NCBI GenBank assembly: GCA_023435725.1
Contig: JAEYRD010000063.1
Span: forward strand, 35,850-99,849
Direction of reading: 5' to 3'
Length of the DNA stretch: 64,000 nucleotides
Source of the DNA: Pseudomonadota bacterium
GTDB taxonomy: Bacteria > Pseudomonadota > Alphaproteobacteria > Rhizobiales > Xanthobacteraceae
Part shown: piece after piece, positions 41,664 through 50,947 of the stretch
How the letters are laid out: each line of letters opens with the position of its first letter
Numbering within the stretch: position 1 is the stretch's first letter
The notes under the pieces: generated by a model
Seen by the model: only the letters and a program-made list of their open reading frames with translations
Databases searched by the model: none
Told to the model about the DNA's origin: nothing
Made by a program: the position numbers and the translations under genes

Positions 41664-43814
41664 ATGCGGCGGATCGGCAGGCGGGACATCGTTACGGCGA
41701 TCCTGATCGCGCTCCTTGCGGGCGCGGTGTTCACGTCTCCGCAACTGCAGACGCTGCAAGGTCTCTCGCTCGACATCCTCACGGCTCTGCGCGGCAGGAT
41801 CGTCGGCGACCGCCGCGATCCCGCGACGTCGCCGGTCGTCGTCGTGGCGATCGACGGGGAGACCTACGACACACCGCCCTTCAGGGGATCGCCGACCCAG
41901 ACCTGGACGCGCGAGCTCAGCCGGGTGCTCGGCGGCATCACCGACGGCGGCGCCAAGGTGATCGGCTTCGACGTCATCTTCAAGAACTCGATCGAGCAGT
42001 CGGAGATTCCCTTCGGCGAGGCGCCGCTCGGCGCGCGCATGAAGGGGTTCGACCGCGATTATCTGATCGCGCTGCGCCAGATCTCCGACAGCGGCAAGCT
42101 GGTGCTCGGCGAAATCCTGAGCAACGACCATCCGGACGCGCCGTACACCGCGCAACGACTGGCGGTAAAAAACAATGTCCGTGCGCTCAATGTCCACACC
42201 GACACCGACGACGTCATCCGTCGGATGCCGCTGAGCTTCTCCATCGACGGCAAGCCGGTACCCGCCATGGCCGTCGAGCTCGCCGCGCGCGCTCTCGGGG
42301 GAAAGCCCGAGATTGCGCCCTCCGGTGCGACCGAATTGTCCGGCTATGCAATCCCGAGTGCGGCACCGAACACACTCACGCTCAATTTTCGAGGGTTGGG
42401 CCGCGACGTCCCGACCTTCTCTTTCGCCGATCTGCGCGCCTGCGTCGAAAAGGGCGACCGCGATTTCTTCCGCCGCGCCTTCGACGGCAAGGTCGTGCTG
42501 CTCGGCAGCATCCTCACCTTCGATGACCGCAAACTCACCTCGATGCGCTTGTCGGGCGGCTATGACGGGACGCCCGCCGCGCGATGCGCCCTGCCTGCCC
42601 CGGCCCAGGCGGCGCAGAAGGCCCGCAGCGCGGTCGCCGGCGTCTTCGTGCATGCCGCCGCCGTCCGAAACCTGATCGAGCGCGATGCCGTGACCGAGCT
42701 CGGCTTTCCGCTGCGGAGCATTCTCACGATCGTGTTCGCGGCGATCATCGCCTGCGCGGCATGCGTGTTCGCACCGAGCGGTGCCGTAATCGCCTGGATC
42801 GTCCTCATCGCCGCTTACGCCGCCGTGGCTGTCGGCGCATTCGTACACGCCCTGGCGCTGCCGCTGACGGAGCCAGCGCTTGCGAGCCTTGCCGCGCTTT
42901 CGATGATGATCGGCTATCGTTTCGTGCTGGCCGATCGTGACGAACGCTTCCTGCGCAAGAGCTTTGCCTTCTACCTCGCCCCCGAAGTCATCAACACCAT
43001 GGTGGCCTCCGGCAAGATGCCGGCGCTCGGCGGCGAGATGCGCAACGTCACCATGTTCTTCTCCGACCTCAGCGGATTCTCCTCCATCGCGGAGACAATG
43101 ACGCCGGCCGAACTGGTGACGCTGATGAACGAATATTTGTCCGCCATGACCGACATCATCGAAGGCCATGGCGGCTACGTCGACAAATATATCGGCGATT
43201 CCATCGTCGCCATGTTCGGCGCCCCCGCCGACGATCCCGCCCATGCGCACAACGCCGTCCGCGCCGCGCTGAAGTGCCACGAGAAGCTGGCGGAGCTCAA
43301 TGCCTACAATCCCGCCTTCGCCGGCCACGGCCTGTCGCATCGCATCGGGCTCAACAGCGGCGAGGCCGTGGTCGGCAATATCGGCTCCCGCCGCCGCTTC
43401 AACTACACTGTCATGAGCGACACCGTGAACGTCGCCTCGCGGCTCGAGGGGGCCAACAAATATTACGGCACGGCGATCATGGCATCGGAAACGACGATGG
43501 CGCAGACTGGCGACACATTCGCCTGGCGCGAACTCGATGCGATCAGGGTGCTGGGCCGCGGCGAAGCGATCAAGGTGTTCGAGCCGCTCGCCGACAAGGG
43601 CGCGGCGAGCACGGAGCAGGCAAAGGTGGCCGCCGCCTATGCGGAAGGGCTCGCCTGCTGGCGAGGGCGGGAGTTCGAGAAGGCGGCTGACGCGTTCGGG
43701 AAGATGGCGAAGACCGATCCTGCGTCAGCGTTGTTCACAAAACGCGCCCAAGCCCTTGCGGCAAATCCACCGCCGCCGGATTGGACACCGGTCAACACGC
43801 TGGAGGGGAAGTAG
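41664..43814 (+). CDS. CHASE2 sensor class III adenylate cyclase
   Basis: A 716-residue membrane cyclase. TM1 (about 10-28) leads into an extracellular CHASE2 domain (about 30-330), with VVVVAIDGETYDTPP, AKVIGFDVIFKN and VPAMAVELAARAL. Three TM segments follow (about 348-425), then a class III cyclase domain (about 455-630). Metal-binding Asp residues are in MFFSDLSGFS and YIGDSIVAMFG; adenine-specific Lys and Asp are in YVDKYIGD and VMSDTVNVASR, so the substrate should be ATP. The C-terminal tail is TPR-like. It would make cAMP in response to a periplasmic signal, together with the FecR-like protein. Confidence 0.93.
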   Translation: MRRIGRRDIVTAILIALLAGAVFTSPQLQTLQGLSLDILTALRGRIVGDRRDPATSPVVVVAIDGETYDTPPFRGSPTQTWTRELSRVLGGITDGGAKVIGFDVIFKNSIEQSEIPFGEAPLGARMKGFDRDYLIALRQISDSGKLVLGEILSNDHPDAPYTAQRLAVKNNVRALNVHTDTDDVIRRMPLSFSIDGKPVPAMAVELAARALGGKPEIAPSGATELSGYAIPSAAPNTLTLNFRGLGRDVPTFSFADLRACVEKGDRDFFRRAFDGKVVLLGSILTFDDRKLTSMRLSGGYDGTPAARCALPAPAQAAQKARSAVAGVFVHAAAVRNLIERDAVTELGFPLRSILTIVFAAIIACAACVFAPSGAVIAWIVLIAAYAAVAVGAFVHALALPLTEPALASLAALSMMIGYRFVLADRDERFLRKSFAFYLAPEVINTMVASGKMPALGGEMRNVTMFFSDLSGFSSIAETMTPAELVTLMNEYLSAMTDIIEGHGGYVDKYIGDSIVAMFGAPADDPAHAHNAVRAALKCHEKLAELNAYNPAFAGHGLSHRIGLNSGEAVVGNIGSRRRFNYTVMSDTVNVASRLEGANKYYGTAIMASETTMAQTGDTFAWRELDAIRVLGRGEAIKVFEPLADKGAASTEQAKVAAAYAEGLACWRGREFEKAADAFGKMAKTDPASALFTKRAQALAANPPPPDWTPVNTLEGK

Positions 43815-43929
43815 CGGCCTCAACCGCGGGCCGGTTTCCCCTCTCCCCTTGCTCGGGTAGGTTCGCCTGCCCAAGGTTGACGAAACGGGCTAAGGTTGCA
43901 GCCCCATCAAGGGCTAAAAGGCAAGTTCG

Positions 43930-44196
43930 ATGTCACCAATCAAGTTCTTGTCGATTGGATTGATCGCGACCGCCATGCTCGCGACGTCCGCAGTGGCTCG
44001 CGAGAAGAGACGGGTCATAATACGCGCGCCCCTTTATATGGACCATTCCGCCACCGCCGGCAGGTCCTACAAGCTTCCGCTCGAACCGGATGGCCGCTGG
44101 ATTTTCTGGGACGGCATTCCAATATGGTTCGGTCCGTCGGTCCGGGGCTGGCCCGGTCACATTTGCGACTGGGGCGACAATGGGCAGATGTGCTGA
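43930..44196 (+). CDS. Small exported protein of unknown function
   Basis: An 88-residue exported protein. The signal peptide MSPIKFLSIGLIATAMLATS (cleavage near AVA) is followed by a short mature domain rich in Trp, Pro and Gly (GRWIFWDGIPIWFGPSVRGW) with two Cys near the end (ICDWGDNGQMC). AAGGC lies 6 nt before the ATG. No family recognised. Confidence 0.65.
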   Translation: MSPIKFLSIGLIATAMLATSAVAREKRRVIIRAPLYMDHSATAGRSYKLPLEPDGRWIFWDGIPIWFGPSVRGWPGHICDWGDNGQMC

Positions 44197-44213
44197 GTCA
44201 TTTGCTGCCGAAG

Positions 44214-44239
44214 CCCTTACTCCCACAAGGGGAGAAGGG
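44214..44239. repeat. CCCTT-CTCCC...GGGAG-AAGGG hairpin (REP-like)
   Basis: CCCTT (44214-44218), one bulged A and CTCCC (44220-44224) pair with GGGAG (44230-44234) and AAGGG (44235-44239). The sequence is like the CCTTCTCC/GGAGAAGG hairpin at 31503-31528. Both could be members of a dispersed repeat family. Here it lies between the ends of two convergent genes and may end transcription. Confidence 0.5.
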
Positions 44240-44284
44240 AATGCATCTTCACTGCGGCTGAGCACAGCGGGCAACTGCCACTAC

Positions 44285-45457
44285 TTAAAACGGCAACCCC
44301 ACATAGTTCTCCGCCAGCAGGCGCTGCGCGGTCTCGGATGAGAGCAGATATTCCAGCTCCGTCTGTTGAAGGCGATCCTCGTAGTCGAGACGGTCGGGGA
44401 AGCGGTGCAACAGCATCGTCATCCACCACGAGAAACGTTGCGCTTTCCAGATCCGCGCGAGCGCCTTGGTGGAATAACCCTTGAGGCCGGAATCGTCGCC
44501 GCGCTGATAATGCGCGAGCATGGCGTGGTAGAGGTAATAGATGTCGGATGCGGCGCTGTTCAGCCCGCGCGCACCGGTCGGCGGCACGATATGGGCGGCA
44601 TCGCCGGCGAGGAACAGACGGCCGTAGCTCATCGGCTCGGCGACGAAGCTGCGCAGCGGCGCGATGCTCTTCTCGATCGACGGCCCAGTGATCAAGCGGC
44701 CAGCGACCTCCGCCGGCAGGCGACGTTTCAGCTCGGCCCAGAACGCATCGTCGCTCCAGTCCTCCACTTTGTCGGTCAATGGCACCTGGATGTAGTAACG
44801 GCTCAGCACTTGTGAGCGCAGAGAGCAGAGCCCAAAGCCGCGTTCGTGCTTCACATAGATCAGCTCGGGCGACACCGGCTTCGTCCGCGACAGCACGCCG
44901 AGCCATCCGAACGGATAGACCTTCTCATATTCGCGCAGCACATCCTTCGGGATCGACTTACGGCTGACGCCATGAAAGCCGTCGGCGCCGACGATGTAAT
45001 CGCAATCAACGCGGATGGTCTCGCCATTGGAACGGTAAGTCACGTACGGCCGGTCCGACGTCAGATCATACGGCGTCACGTCCTCGGCGTTGTGCACAAC
45101 CTTGCCGCCGAGGCGGTCGCGCGCTTCGTAAAGATCGCGCGTCAGCTCCGTCTGGCCATAGACCAGCACCGAATTGCCGCCGGAATGCCTGTGCAGGTCG
45201 ACGTGGGAGAGTACGCCGTCATGGGCGATCTCGAATCCCTTGTGGATCTCGCCTTCGCGGTCCATCCGCTCGCCGCATTGCGCCTCCCGCATCAGCTTGG
45301 CGAAGCCATGCTCGAGAACGCCGGCGCGGATGCGGGCCAGCACGTGGTCGCGGCTGTATTTCTCCAGCACGACCGTGTCGATGCCCTTCAAGTGCAGCAG
45401 TTGGGACAATAGCAACCCGGACGGCCCACCGCCGATGATGCAGACCTGAACCTTCAT
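44285..45457 (-). CDS. pobA: 4-hydroxybenzoate 3-monooxygenase
   Basis: A 390-residue FAD monooxygenase that converts 4-hydroxybenzoate to protocatechuate with NAD(P)H and O2. Motifs are CIIGGGPSGLLLSQLL (Rossmann), RIRAGVLEHG (substrate/FAD region), YIVGADGFHGVSRK (DG motif) and FLAGDAAHIVPPTGARGLNS (GD motif). The length is that of PobA. ATG 45457 is used because GGGAGG lies 8 nt upstream; the frame is open to 45478. It is divergent from the AraC-type regulator gene. Confidence 0.95.
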   Translation of the reverse strand: MKVQVCIIGGGPSGLLLSQLLHLKGIDTVVLEKYSRDHVLARIRAGVLEHGFAKLMREAQCGERMDREGEIHKGFEIAHDGVLSHVDLHRHSGGNSVLVYGQTELTRDLYEARDRLGGKVVHNAEDVTPYDLTSDRPYVTYRSNGETIRVDCDYIVGADGFHGVSRKSIPKDVLREYEKVYPFGWLGVLSRTKPVSPELIYVKHERGFGLCSLRSQVLSRYYIQVPLTDKVEDWSDDAFWAELKRRLPAEVAGRLITGPSIEKSIAPLRSFVAEPMSYGRLFLAGDAAHIVPPTGARGLNSAASDIYYLYHAMLAHYQRGDDSGLKGYSTKALARIWKAQRFSWWMTMLLHRFPDRLDYEDRLQQTELEYLLSSETAQRLLAENYVGLPF

Positions 45458-45542
45458 TTTACGTCCTCCCGTCGGCACTTTTTTGCAGACAAGGCGCCGC
45501 AGACCGATGGAGGGTTTTGCCTTTGTCTTGTACTATTCGAAC

Positions 45543-46412
45543 ATGAGAACCGCAGCCCCTGCCCCGGCGATCCGGGTCTACAACCTCTTCGGCGAGTCCG
45601 GCGACCTGCCCGACGTCGTGCATTGCGAGACGATCGCGTCCCGCTCGGTGCTGCACGACTGGACCCTGGCCGTGCACCGTCATGCCCGGCTGCATCAGGT
45701 GCTGGTGATCGAGCGCGGCGGCGGTGAGGCAACGCTCGACGGGCGCGTGGTGCCGTTGAGGCCGATGCAGATCGTCAACGTGCCGGTCGGCTGCGTCCAC
45801 GGCTTCCGCTTCGTGCCCGAGACCCAGGGCTGGGTGCTGACCATCGCCGCGGAAATCCTGGACGAGACGCTGCTCGCGGCCGAAGGCCTGCGCGGCGCGC
45901 TGTCGCGCTCGGCCGCGGTACGCGGCACGCCGCAGATCCGCACCACCATGAAGCAGATTTTCGCCGAATACGCAGAGCGCGATTTCGGTCGCGCGCATGT
46001 GCTGCGCGCACTGTCGGCAGCGATGATCGGGCTGGTGGCCCGCGCGCTCACGAGCGAGAGCGGCGGCACTGGCACAGCCGAATCCGGCCTGTTCCGCCGC
46101 TTCGAGGCGCTGCTGGAGCAGCATCATCTGGGACGCTGGAGCGTCGCCGACTACGCCGACGCGCTGTCGATCACGCCGACCCATCTCAACCGGGTGACGC
46201 GCGCGGCGACCGGCGATACCGCCTCGCACCTGATCCTCAACCGGCTGATCCGCGAGGCACGGCGCAACCTCGTTTACACCAACCTGCCGGTCTCGGCGAT
46301 CGCCTACACGCTTGGCTTCGAGGATCCCGCCTATTTCAGCCGCGTCTACGCGGCCGCCACGGGACTATCGCCACGCGCCTTTCGCGCGCAGCTCCATGGC
46401 GGAGACAATTGA
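45543..46412 (+). CDS. AraC-family regulator, probably of pobA
   Basis: A 289-residue AraC-type regulator. The N-terminal cupin-like effector domain (HRHARLHQVLVIERGGGEAT, PLRPMQIVNVPVGCVHGFRF) is followed by two helix-turn-helix motifs in the C-terminal domain (WSVADYADALSITPTHLNRV; SAIAYTLGFEDPAYFSRVYA). The divergent position next to pobA matches PobR/PobC-type activators that respond to 4-hydroxybenzoate. The 85-bp region between the genes holds an imperfect AGACAAGGC...GCCTTTGTCT inverted repeat, a possible operator. The regulatory link is inferred from context. Confidence 0.88.
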   Translation: MRTAAPAPAIRVYNLFGESGDLPDVVHCETIASRSVLHDWTLAVHRHARLHQVLVIERGGGEATLDGRVVPLRPMQIVNVPVGCVHGFRFVPETQGWVLTIAAEILDETLLAAEGLRGALSRSAAVRGTPQIRTTMKQIFAEYAERDFGRAHVLRALSAAMIGLVARALTSESGGTGTAESGLFRRFEALLEQHHLGRWSVADYADALSITPTHLNRVTRAATGDTASHLILNRLIREARRNLVYTNLPVSAIAYTLGFEDPAYFSRVYAAATGLSPRAFRAQLHGGDN

Positions 46413-46446
46413 CGCGCACGCTGGGATCGAGCCGGCACACCGCGCG

Positions 46447-46836
46447 CTACTGGCGCGCCCTCTCCTGCCCGGATTCCGTGGAAATTTCATCCGGATGCCT
46501 CTTCTCGTAATGAAGGAAGAGATCGAACAGGGCCAACAGCACGATGAAGACGCCGAAGCCGATGCTCAGATGCATCGCTCGCGTATGCGGGAACCCGAGC
46601 AGCCACGGAGAGCCGATGAGCCAAACGCCCATGAGGACATTGAGCCATTCCTCCCAGTCGCGGTAAGCGATTATGGCCGCCAGTGACAGCACGACGATGA
46701 TCGCGCTCGTGATCCATAGATCGATCTTGCCCTGGCTGTTGGTTAGCTTGAACAGCCACGGTGATATGAAGAGGACAGCGGCGAGAAACAGATTGTAGAC
46801 GTCAGGGACGGTTTCGCGCTCTTGCAGACTGCTCAT
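46447..46836 (-). CDS. SPW-repeat membrane protein
   Basis: A 129-residue membrane protein with four hydrophobic segments and two SPW repeats: AVLFISPWLFKLTNSQGKID and GVWLIGSPWLLGFPHTRAMH. The family is common in rhizobia; its function is not known to me. ATG 46836 with GAGAGG 7 nt upstream is preferred to the longer frame that starts at 46935. It is convergent with the AraC gene and has no evident link to aromatic catabolism. Confidence 0.8.
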   Translation of the reverse strand: MSSLQERETVPDVYNLFLAAVLFISPWLFKLTNSQGKIDLWITSAIIVVLSLAAIIAYRDWEEWLNVLMGVWLIGSPWLLGFPHTRAMHLSIGFGVFIVLLALFDLFLHYEKRHPDEISTESGQERARQ

Positions 46837-46942
46837 GACACACCTCTCCAAGAGGATATGTCGAACGAATCGCCGAGACGCGATTTGGTTCCTCTCGACC
46901 GCGCCTACCTCGAGTAGACTTTGGTCTCGGGTCAAATTGCGA

Positions 46943-46964
46943 CCAACCCGGCTGACCGGGTTGG
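46943..46964 (-). terminator. 9-bp hairpin after pcaG
   Basis: CCAACCCGG (46943-46951) and CCGGGTTGG (46956-46964) pair perfectly around a CTGA loop, 16 nt beyond the pcaG stop on the minus strand. Only a short U-rich stretch follows. Confidence 0.6.
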
Positions 46965-46979
46965 CTACATCGCGGGCGA

Positions 46980-47603
46980 TCAGACGTCGAAGAACACCGT
47001 CTCTTCCGGCCCCTGCAGATTGATCGTGAAGGAATACACGACCTTGCCCGCGCGCTCGCTGCGCGTGGCGATCAACGTTTTGCGACGCACTGCCGGTTCG
47101 ACCAGGTTGAGCACGGGATCGGCGGCATTCGCGGCCTCTTCATCGGAGAAATAGAGCCGCGTGTTGAGACCGATGTTGATGCCGCGCGCGACGATCCAGA
47201 CATTGACGTGCGGCGCGCATTTGCGCCCCGTCTTGTCGGTGATGGCGCCCGGCTTGATGGTCTCGAAGGTGACGAGGCCGCTCTCGAAGTCGGAGCCGGC
47301 GCGACCCCAGCCCCGAAAGTCCTCCAGCGCGCTGGCCGAACGGTCGGCCGGATGATTGTAGCGGCCGGCAGCGTTGGCCTGCCAGATTTCGAGCAACACA
47401 TCGCGCAGCGGCGAACCGGTGCCGTCGAGCACCTTGCCTTCCAGGACGATGCGCTCGCCCTGGGTGTTCGGCGTCACCAGCACGTTCGAAAAGTTCTTCT
47501 CGAAGATGTCGAAGCCGGCCATGGCCGGGATCAGGCCGATATGAACGTAGGGGCCGGCGGTCTGCGAGGCGGTTTCCTTGAGGTAGTTGAGCGGCTGCGG
47601 CAT
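46980..47603 (-). CDS. pcaG: Protocatechuate 3,4-dioxygenase alpha subunit
   Basis: A 207-residue alpha subunit of the intradiol dioxygenase that opens protocatechuate to 3-carboxy-cis,cis-muconate. It begins MPQPLNYLKETASQTAGPYV and contains LEIWQANAAGRYNHPADRS, APHVNVWIVARGINIGLNTR and a C-terminal strand typical of PcaG. The alpha subunit lacks the full iron site, which resides in the beta subunit. The start ATG 47603 is 4 nt after the pcaH stop, so expression is coupled. pcaB, pcaC and pcaD are not in the window. Confidence 0.95.
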   Translation of the reverse strand: MPQPLNYLKETASQTAGPYVHIGLIPAMAGFDIFEKNFSNVLVTPNTQGERIVLEGKVLDGTGSPLRDVLLEIWQANAAGRYNHPADRSASALEDFRGWGRAGSDFESGLVTFETIKPGAITDKTGRKCAPHVNVWIVARGINIGLNTRLYFSDEEAANAADPVLNLVEPAVRRKTLIATRSERAGKVVYSFTINLQGPEETVFFDV

Positions 47604-47607
47604 GGAC

Positions 47608-48396
47608 TCAGTTCCCCTCGGGACGGTTTTCGAAATAGGTGGAGCGCTGGCCGCGCAGCACGATATCGAAGCGGTAGGCGAGCGAGTCGAACGGCGTCGA
47701 GGCGTTGAGATCAAGCGGCGCGACGAGGCGATCGAGCGCGTCCTTGTCCGGGATCGTCGTCAGGATCGGGCAGATCGGAATCAGGGGATCGCCCTCGAAA
47801 TACATCTGCGTGATCAGGCGTTGCGCGAAGCCCGAGCCGAACACCGAGAAATGGATGTGGGCGGGACGCCAGCTGTTGACGTAATTGCGCCAGGGATAGG
47901 GCCCCGGCTTCACCGTGCGGAAATAGTAGTAGCCGGTGTCGTCCGTCAGCGCGCGGCCGCAGCCGCCGAAATTCGGATCGATCGGCGCCAGATACGTATC
48001 CTTCTTGTGCCGGTAGCGGCCGCCGGCGTTGGCCTGCCAGAACTCGACCAGCGTGTTCGGCACGCCCCGGCCGGTCTCATCCAGCACGCGGCCGTGGACG
48101 ATGATGCGCTCGCCGACGGGATCGCCGTCCTTGGCGTAGTTGCGGATCAAATCATTGTCGAGCGGACCGAGATCGTTGTGACCGAACACCGGCCCTGTGA
48201 TCTCCGAGACCGTGGTCTCCAACGACAGCAGCGCCTGGCGCGGCGAACGCAGCACCGAGGATTTATAGCCGGGCGCATGCGCAGGCGGATGCATGGAACG
48301 GTCGCGCTGGAAGAAGCCACCGTCGCCGAGCGGCGGCGCGAATGGTTCCGGGCGGTTGAGGCGGGGATCCTGCAAGGCTGGCGCCTGGGCATTCAT
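47608..48396 (-). CDS. pcaH: Protocatechuate 3,4-dioxygenase beta subunit
   Basis: A 262-residue beta subunit. The iron-binding part is visible in the order VEFWQANAGGRYRHKKDTYL, GYYYFRTVKPGPYPW and WRPAHIHFSVFG, which provides the Tyr and His ligands of the non-haem ferric site. The N-terminus (MNAQAPALQDPRLNRPEPFA) is a typical lead into the barrel. It forms the catalytic dimer with PcaG. The gene is divergent from a LysR-type gene across about 104 bp, where its promoter and regulator site should be. Confidence 0.95.
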   Translation of the reverse strand: MNAQAPALQDPRLNRPEPFAPPLGDGGFFQRDRSMHPPAHAPGYKSSVLRSPRQALLSLETTVSEITGPVFGHNDLGPLDNDLIRNYAKDGDPVGERIIVHGRVLDETGRGVPNTLVEFWQANAGGRYRHKKDTYLAPIDPNFGGCGRALTDDTGYYYFRTVKPGPYPWRNYVNSWRPAHIHFSVFGSGFAQRLITQMYFEGDPLIPICPILTTIPDKDALDRLVAPLDLNASTPFDSLAYRFDIVLRGQRSTYFENRPEGN

Positions 48397-48473
48397 CGGC
48401 GTTGTCTCTCCCTGAGGCGCCCGAGGCCGGGCGCGCGGCTTATCAGGAGATCATGGGCCGGCCTATTCTCAAG

Positions 48474-48496
48474 ATAAATAGATCGATTATAATATA
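48474..48496. promoter_or_regulatory. AT-rich element just upstream of the LysR gene
   Basis: A short AT-rich stretch centred on the palindrome ATCGAT (48482-48487), flanked by ATAAATAG and TATAATATA, lies 4-27 nt before the LysR start in the pcaHG-LysR intergenic region. It could be the LysR autoregulatory site or a -10-like element; the match is weak. Confidence 0.35.
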
Positions 48497-48500
48497 TTGC

Positions 48501-49421
48501 ATGAAAGAAATCGATCATTTGGCCCTCGATGGCCACGCGCTCGAACTGTTCCTCGCCGTGCTGGAGGAAGGCTCAGTCACCGCAGCCGCAACGCGGCTCG
48601 GCCTGACGCAGTCCGCGGTGAGCCACGGGCTGAACAAGCTGCGGCGGAGCGCCGGCGATCCGCTGTTCGCTAAATCCGGCCGCGGCATCGTCGCCACCGC
48701 CCATGCCCAGGCGCTGGCCGCCAAGGCGCGGGCACTGATCGACGAGATGCGCAGCTTTGCCAGTGGCGTCACCTTCGAGCCCGCGCGAGCACAGCTCTCG
48801 CTGACGATCGCCGCCAACGACTTTCAACGCGACCTGCTGCTGCCGCGGTTCTTCGATCATCTGGCGGGACGGGTGAAGAGCCTGAACCTGCGCGTCATCC
48901 CGTCGCAGTCGCCCTCGCCTGCGATGCTGCGCGAAAACCGCTGCGATCTCCTGATCACGCCGCTGCCACCGTCCGGAATCGACATCGTGCAGAAGCGCCT
49001 GCTGAGGGACCACTACGTCTGCTACTTCGATCCCAAGGCGCGCACCGCACCAGTCGGCCGCGGCGCCTATCTCGCCGCACGGCACGTCACCGTGGTCTAT
49101 ACCGACAACGAGCGCCTCGACTTCGACCGGCGGCTTGCGGCCAACGGTTTCCACCGCGACATCGCGATCTCCGTGCCGAGCTTCTCCGGCGTGCCCTCGT
49201 TCCTGCGCGGCTCGCAAATGCTCGCGAGCATGCCGAGCCTGCTTGCATCCGGCGTGATGCGCGGCTTCGCGCAAACGCGCATTCCTCTGGCCTCGCGCAC
49301 GCGCACGCTGGCCGAACTGCCGATGTTCGTGGTCTGGCACCAGCGCTACCAGAAAGACCCGGCCCATCGCTGGATCAGGAACCAGCTCGAGACCGTCGCG
49401 GCGACGGCCGCGGGCGGGTGA
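48501..49421 (+). CDS. LysR-family regulator next to pcaHG
   Basis: A 306-residue LysR-type regulator. The winged helix-turn-helix is near the N-terminus (FLAVLEEGSVTAAATRLGLT, QSAVSHGLNKLRR). The effector domain follows (LTIAANDFQRDLLLPRFFDH; VVYTDNERLDFDRRL). ATG 48501 is the sensible start; the frame is open from 48402. Divergence from pcaHG suggests it controls these genes in the way PcaQ does elsewhere, but the intergenic sequence shows no clear copy of the known PcaQ box, so another inducer is possible. Confidence 0.87.
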   Translation: MKEIDHLALDGHALELFLAVLEEGSVTAAATRLGLTQSAVSHGLNKLRRSAGDPLFAKSGRGIVATAHAQALAAKARALIDEMRSFASGVTFEPARAQLSLTIAANDFQRDLLLPRFFDHLAGRVKSLNLRVIPSQSPSPAMLRENRCDLLITPLPPSGIDIVQKRLLRDHYVCYFDPKARTAPVGRGAYLAARHVTVVYTDNERLDFDRRLAANGFHRDIAISVPSFSGVPSFLRGSQMLASMPSLLASGVMRGFAQTRIPLASRTRTLAELPMFVVWHQRYQKDPAHRWIRNQLETVAATAAGG

Positions 49422-49542
49422 TCGCATCGCTCCGCAGGACCAGGAATTGTCTCACCGGCCGCCGACGGGACCGCCCCACGCAGTGGCCAGCCCCTCGCCA
49501 AACCCACTAGTTGCGCCAAGGCTGGCACGCTAGAATTCAGCC

Positions 49543-50847
49543 ATGACAGTGACCGACATTGCGAGCCGGACCTACAATCACAGCTGGCGGCTGGATCCCA
49601 TCATCCGCAGCCTGCTTGATACCGACTTCTACAAGCTATTGATGTTACAGATGATTCGGGAATCCTACCCGAGTCAGCAGGTGACCTTCTCGGTCATCAA
49701 CCGGTCACGCCATGTGCGGCTCGCCGAGATCATCGACGAGGGTGAGCTGCGCGCCCAGCTCGACCACGCCCGCACCATCCGCTTCACCAAGAAAGAGCTG
49801 ATCTGGCTGGCCGGTAACACGTTCTACGGCAAGACCCACATGTTCTCGGCGGACTTCATCCGCTGGCTGGCCGAATTCCGCCTGCCCGAATACGAGCTGC
49901 GCAAGGTCGAGGGCCAGTACGAGCTGCATTTCCACGGGCCCTGGACCCACACCACGATGTGGGAGATTCCGGCGCTCGCGATCCTCAACGAGCTGCGCTC
50001 GCGCGCGGCCATCAAGGGCCGTGGCCGCTTCGAACTCGACGTGCTCTATGCCCGCGCCAAGGCCAAGCTGTGGACCAAGGTCGAGCGGCTGCGCAAGCTC
50101 GAGAATTTGCGCCTCTCGGACTTCGGCACCCGGCGTCGCCACGGCTTCCTCTGGCAGCGGTGGTGCGTCGAGGCCGTGAAGGAAGGCCTGGGCCCGTCCT
50201 TCATCGGCACGTCCAACGTGCTGCTCGCGATGGACAATGATCTCGAAGCCATCGGCACCAACGCGCATGAGCTACCGATGGTCGCGGCAGCCCTCGCCAG
50301 GGACGACGAGGAATTGCGCTGGGCGCCCTATCGCATTCTGGACCAGTGGCGCCAAACCTATGGCGGCAACCTCCTGGTCGCACTGCCTGATGCCTTTGGC
50401 ACCAAGGCCTTCCTGCGCGACGCGCCGGAATGGGTCGCCGACTGGACCGGCTTCCGTCCCGACAGCGCGCCGCCAATCGAGGCCGGCGAGGAGATCGTCG
50501 CCTGGTGGCGGAAGAAGGGCCGCAACCCCAAGGACAAGCTGCTGGTCTTTTCCGATGCGATGGATGTCGGCTCGATCGAGGAGACCTATCACCACTTCGC
50601 CGGGCGCGTGCGGCTCTCCTTCGGCTGGGGCACCAACCTCACCAACGACTTCGTCGGCTGCACGCCCGACGGCTCATTCAACCTCGATCCGATCTCGCTG
50701 GTCTGCAAAGTGTCGTCGGTCGATGGACGTCCCGCCGTCAAACTCTCCGACAATCCGGAGAAGGCGACCGGCCTTCCCTCCGAGATCGAACGATACCTGC
50801 GCGTGTTCGGCGACGCCGGCCGCGTGCGCCAACCGGTCCTGGTCTAG
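49543..50847 (+). CDS. pncB: Nicotinate phosphoribosyltransferase
   Basis: A 434-residue PncB that salvages nicotinate to nicotinate mononucleotide for NAD synthesis. Characteristic parts are DTDFYKLLMLQMIRESYPSQ near residue 26, LSDFGTRRRHGFLWQRW, FIGTSNVLLAMDND, GTNAHELPMVAAAL (with the phosphorylated His) and VFSDAMDVGSIEETYHHFAG. The length matches the bacterial enzyme. It stands alone, with 121 bp upstream and a convergent TetR gene 100 bp downstream. Confidence 0.95.
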   Translation: MTVTDIASRTYNHSWRLDPIIRSLLDTDFYKLLMLQMIRESYPSQQVTFSVINRSRHVRLAEIIDEGELRAQLDHARTIRFTKKELIWLAGNTFYGKTHMFSADFIRWLAEFRLPEYELRKVEGQYELHFHGPWTHTTMWEIPALAILNELRSRAAIKGRGRFELDVLYARAKAKLWTKVERLRKLENLRLSDFGTRRRHGFLWQRWCVEAVKEGLGPSFIGTSNVLLAMDNDLEAIGTNAHELPMVAAALARDDEELRWAPYRILDQWRQTYGGNLLVALPDAFGTKAFLRDAPEWVADWTGFRPDSAPPIEAGEEIVAWWRKKGRNPKDKLLVFSDAMDVGSIEETYHHFAGRVRLSFGWGTNLTNDFVGCTPDGSFNLDPISLVCKVSSVDGRPAVKLSDNPEKATGLPSEIERYLRVFGDAGRVRQPVLV

Positions 50848-50947
50848 CAACAGACCGGACTTTCTCATGGCGTGCGATGCGCGCGAAGACCTCGGGTTGT
50901 TGAGCCCGGCCGCGCGGAGCTGCACGTGCATGAGCCGCTCGCCTCCC

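Noticed and set aside
40917..43340. 807-codon minus-strand open frame
   Set aside because: It is antisense to the CHASE2 cyclase and the FecR-like gene, whose motifs are clear.
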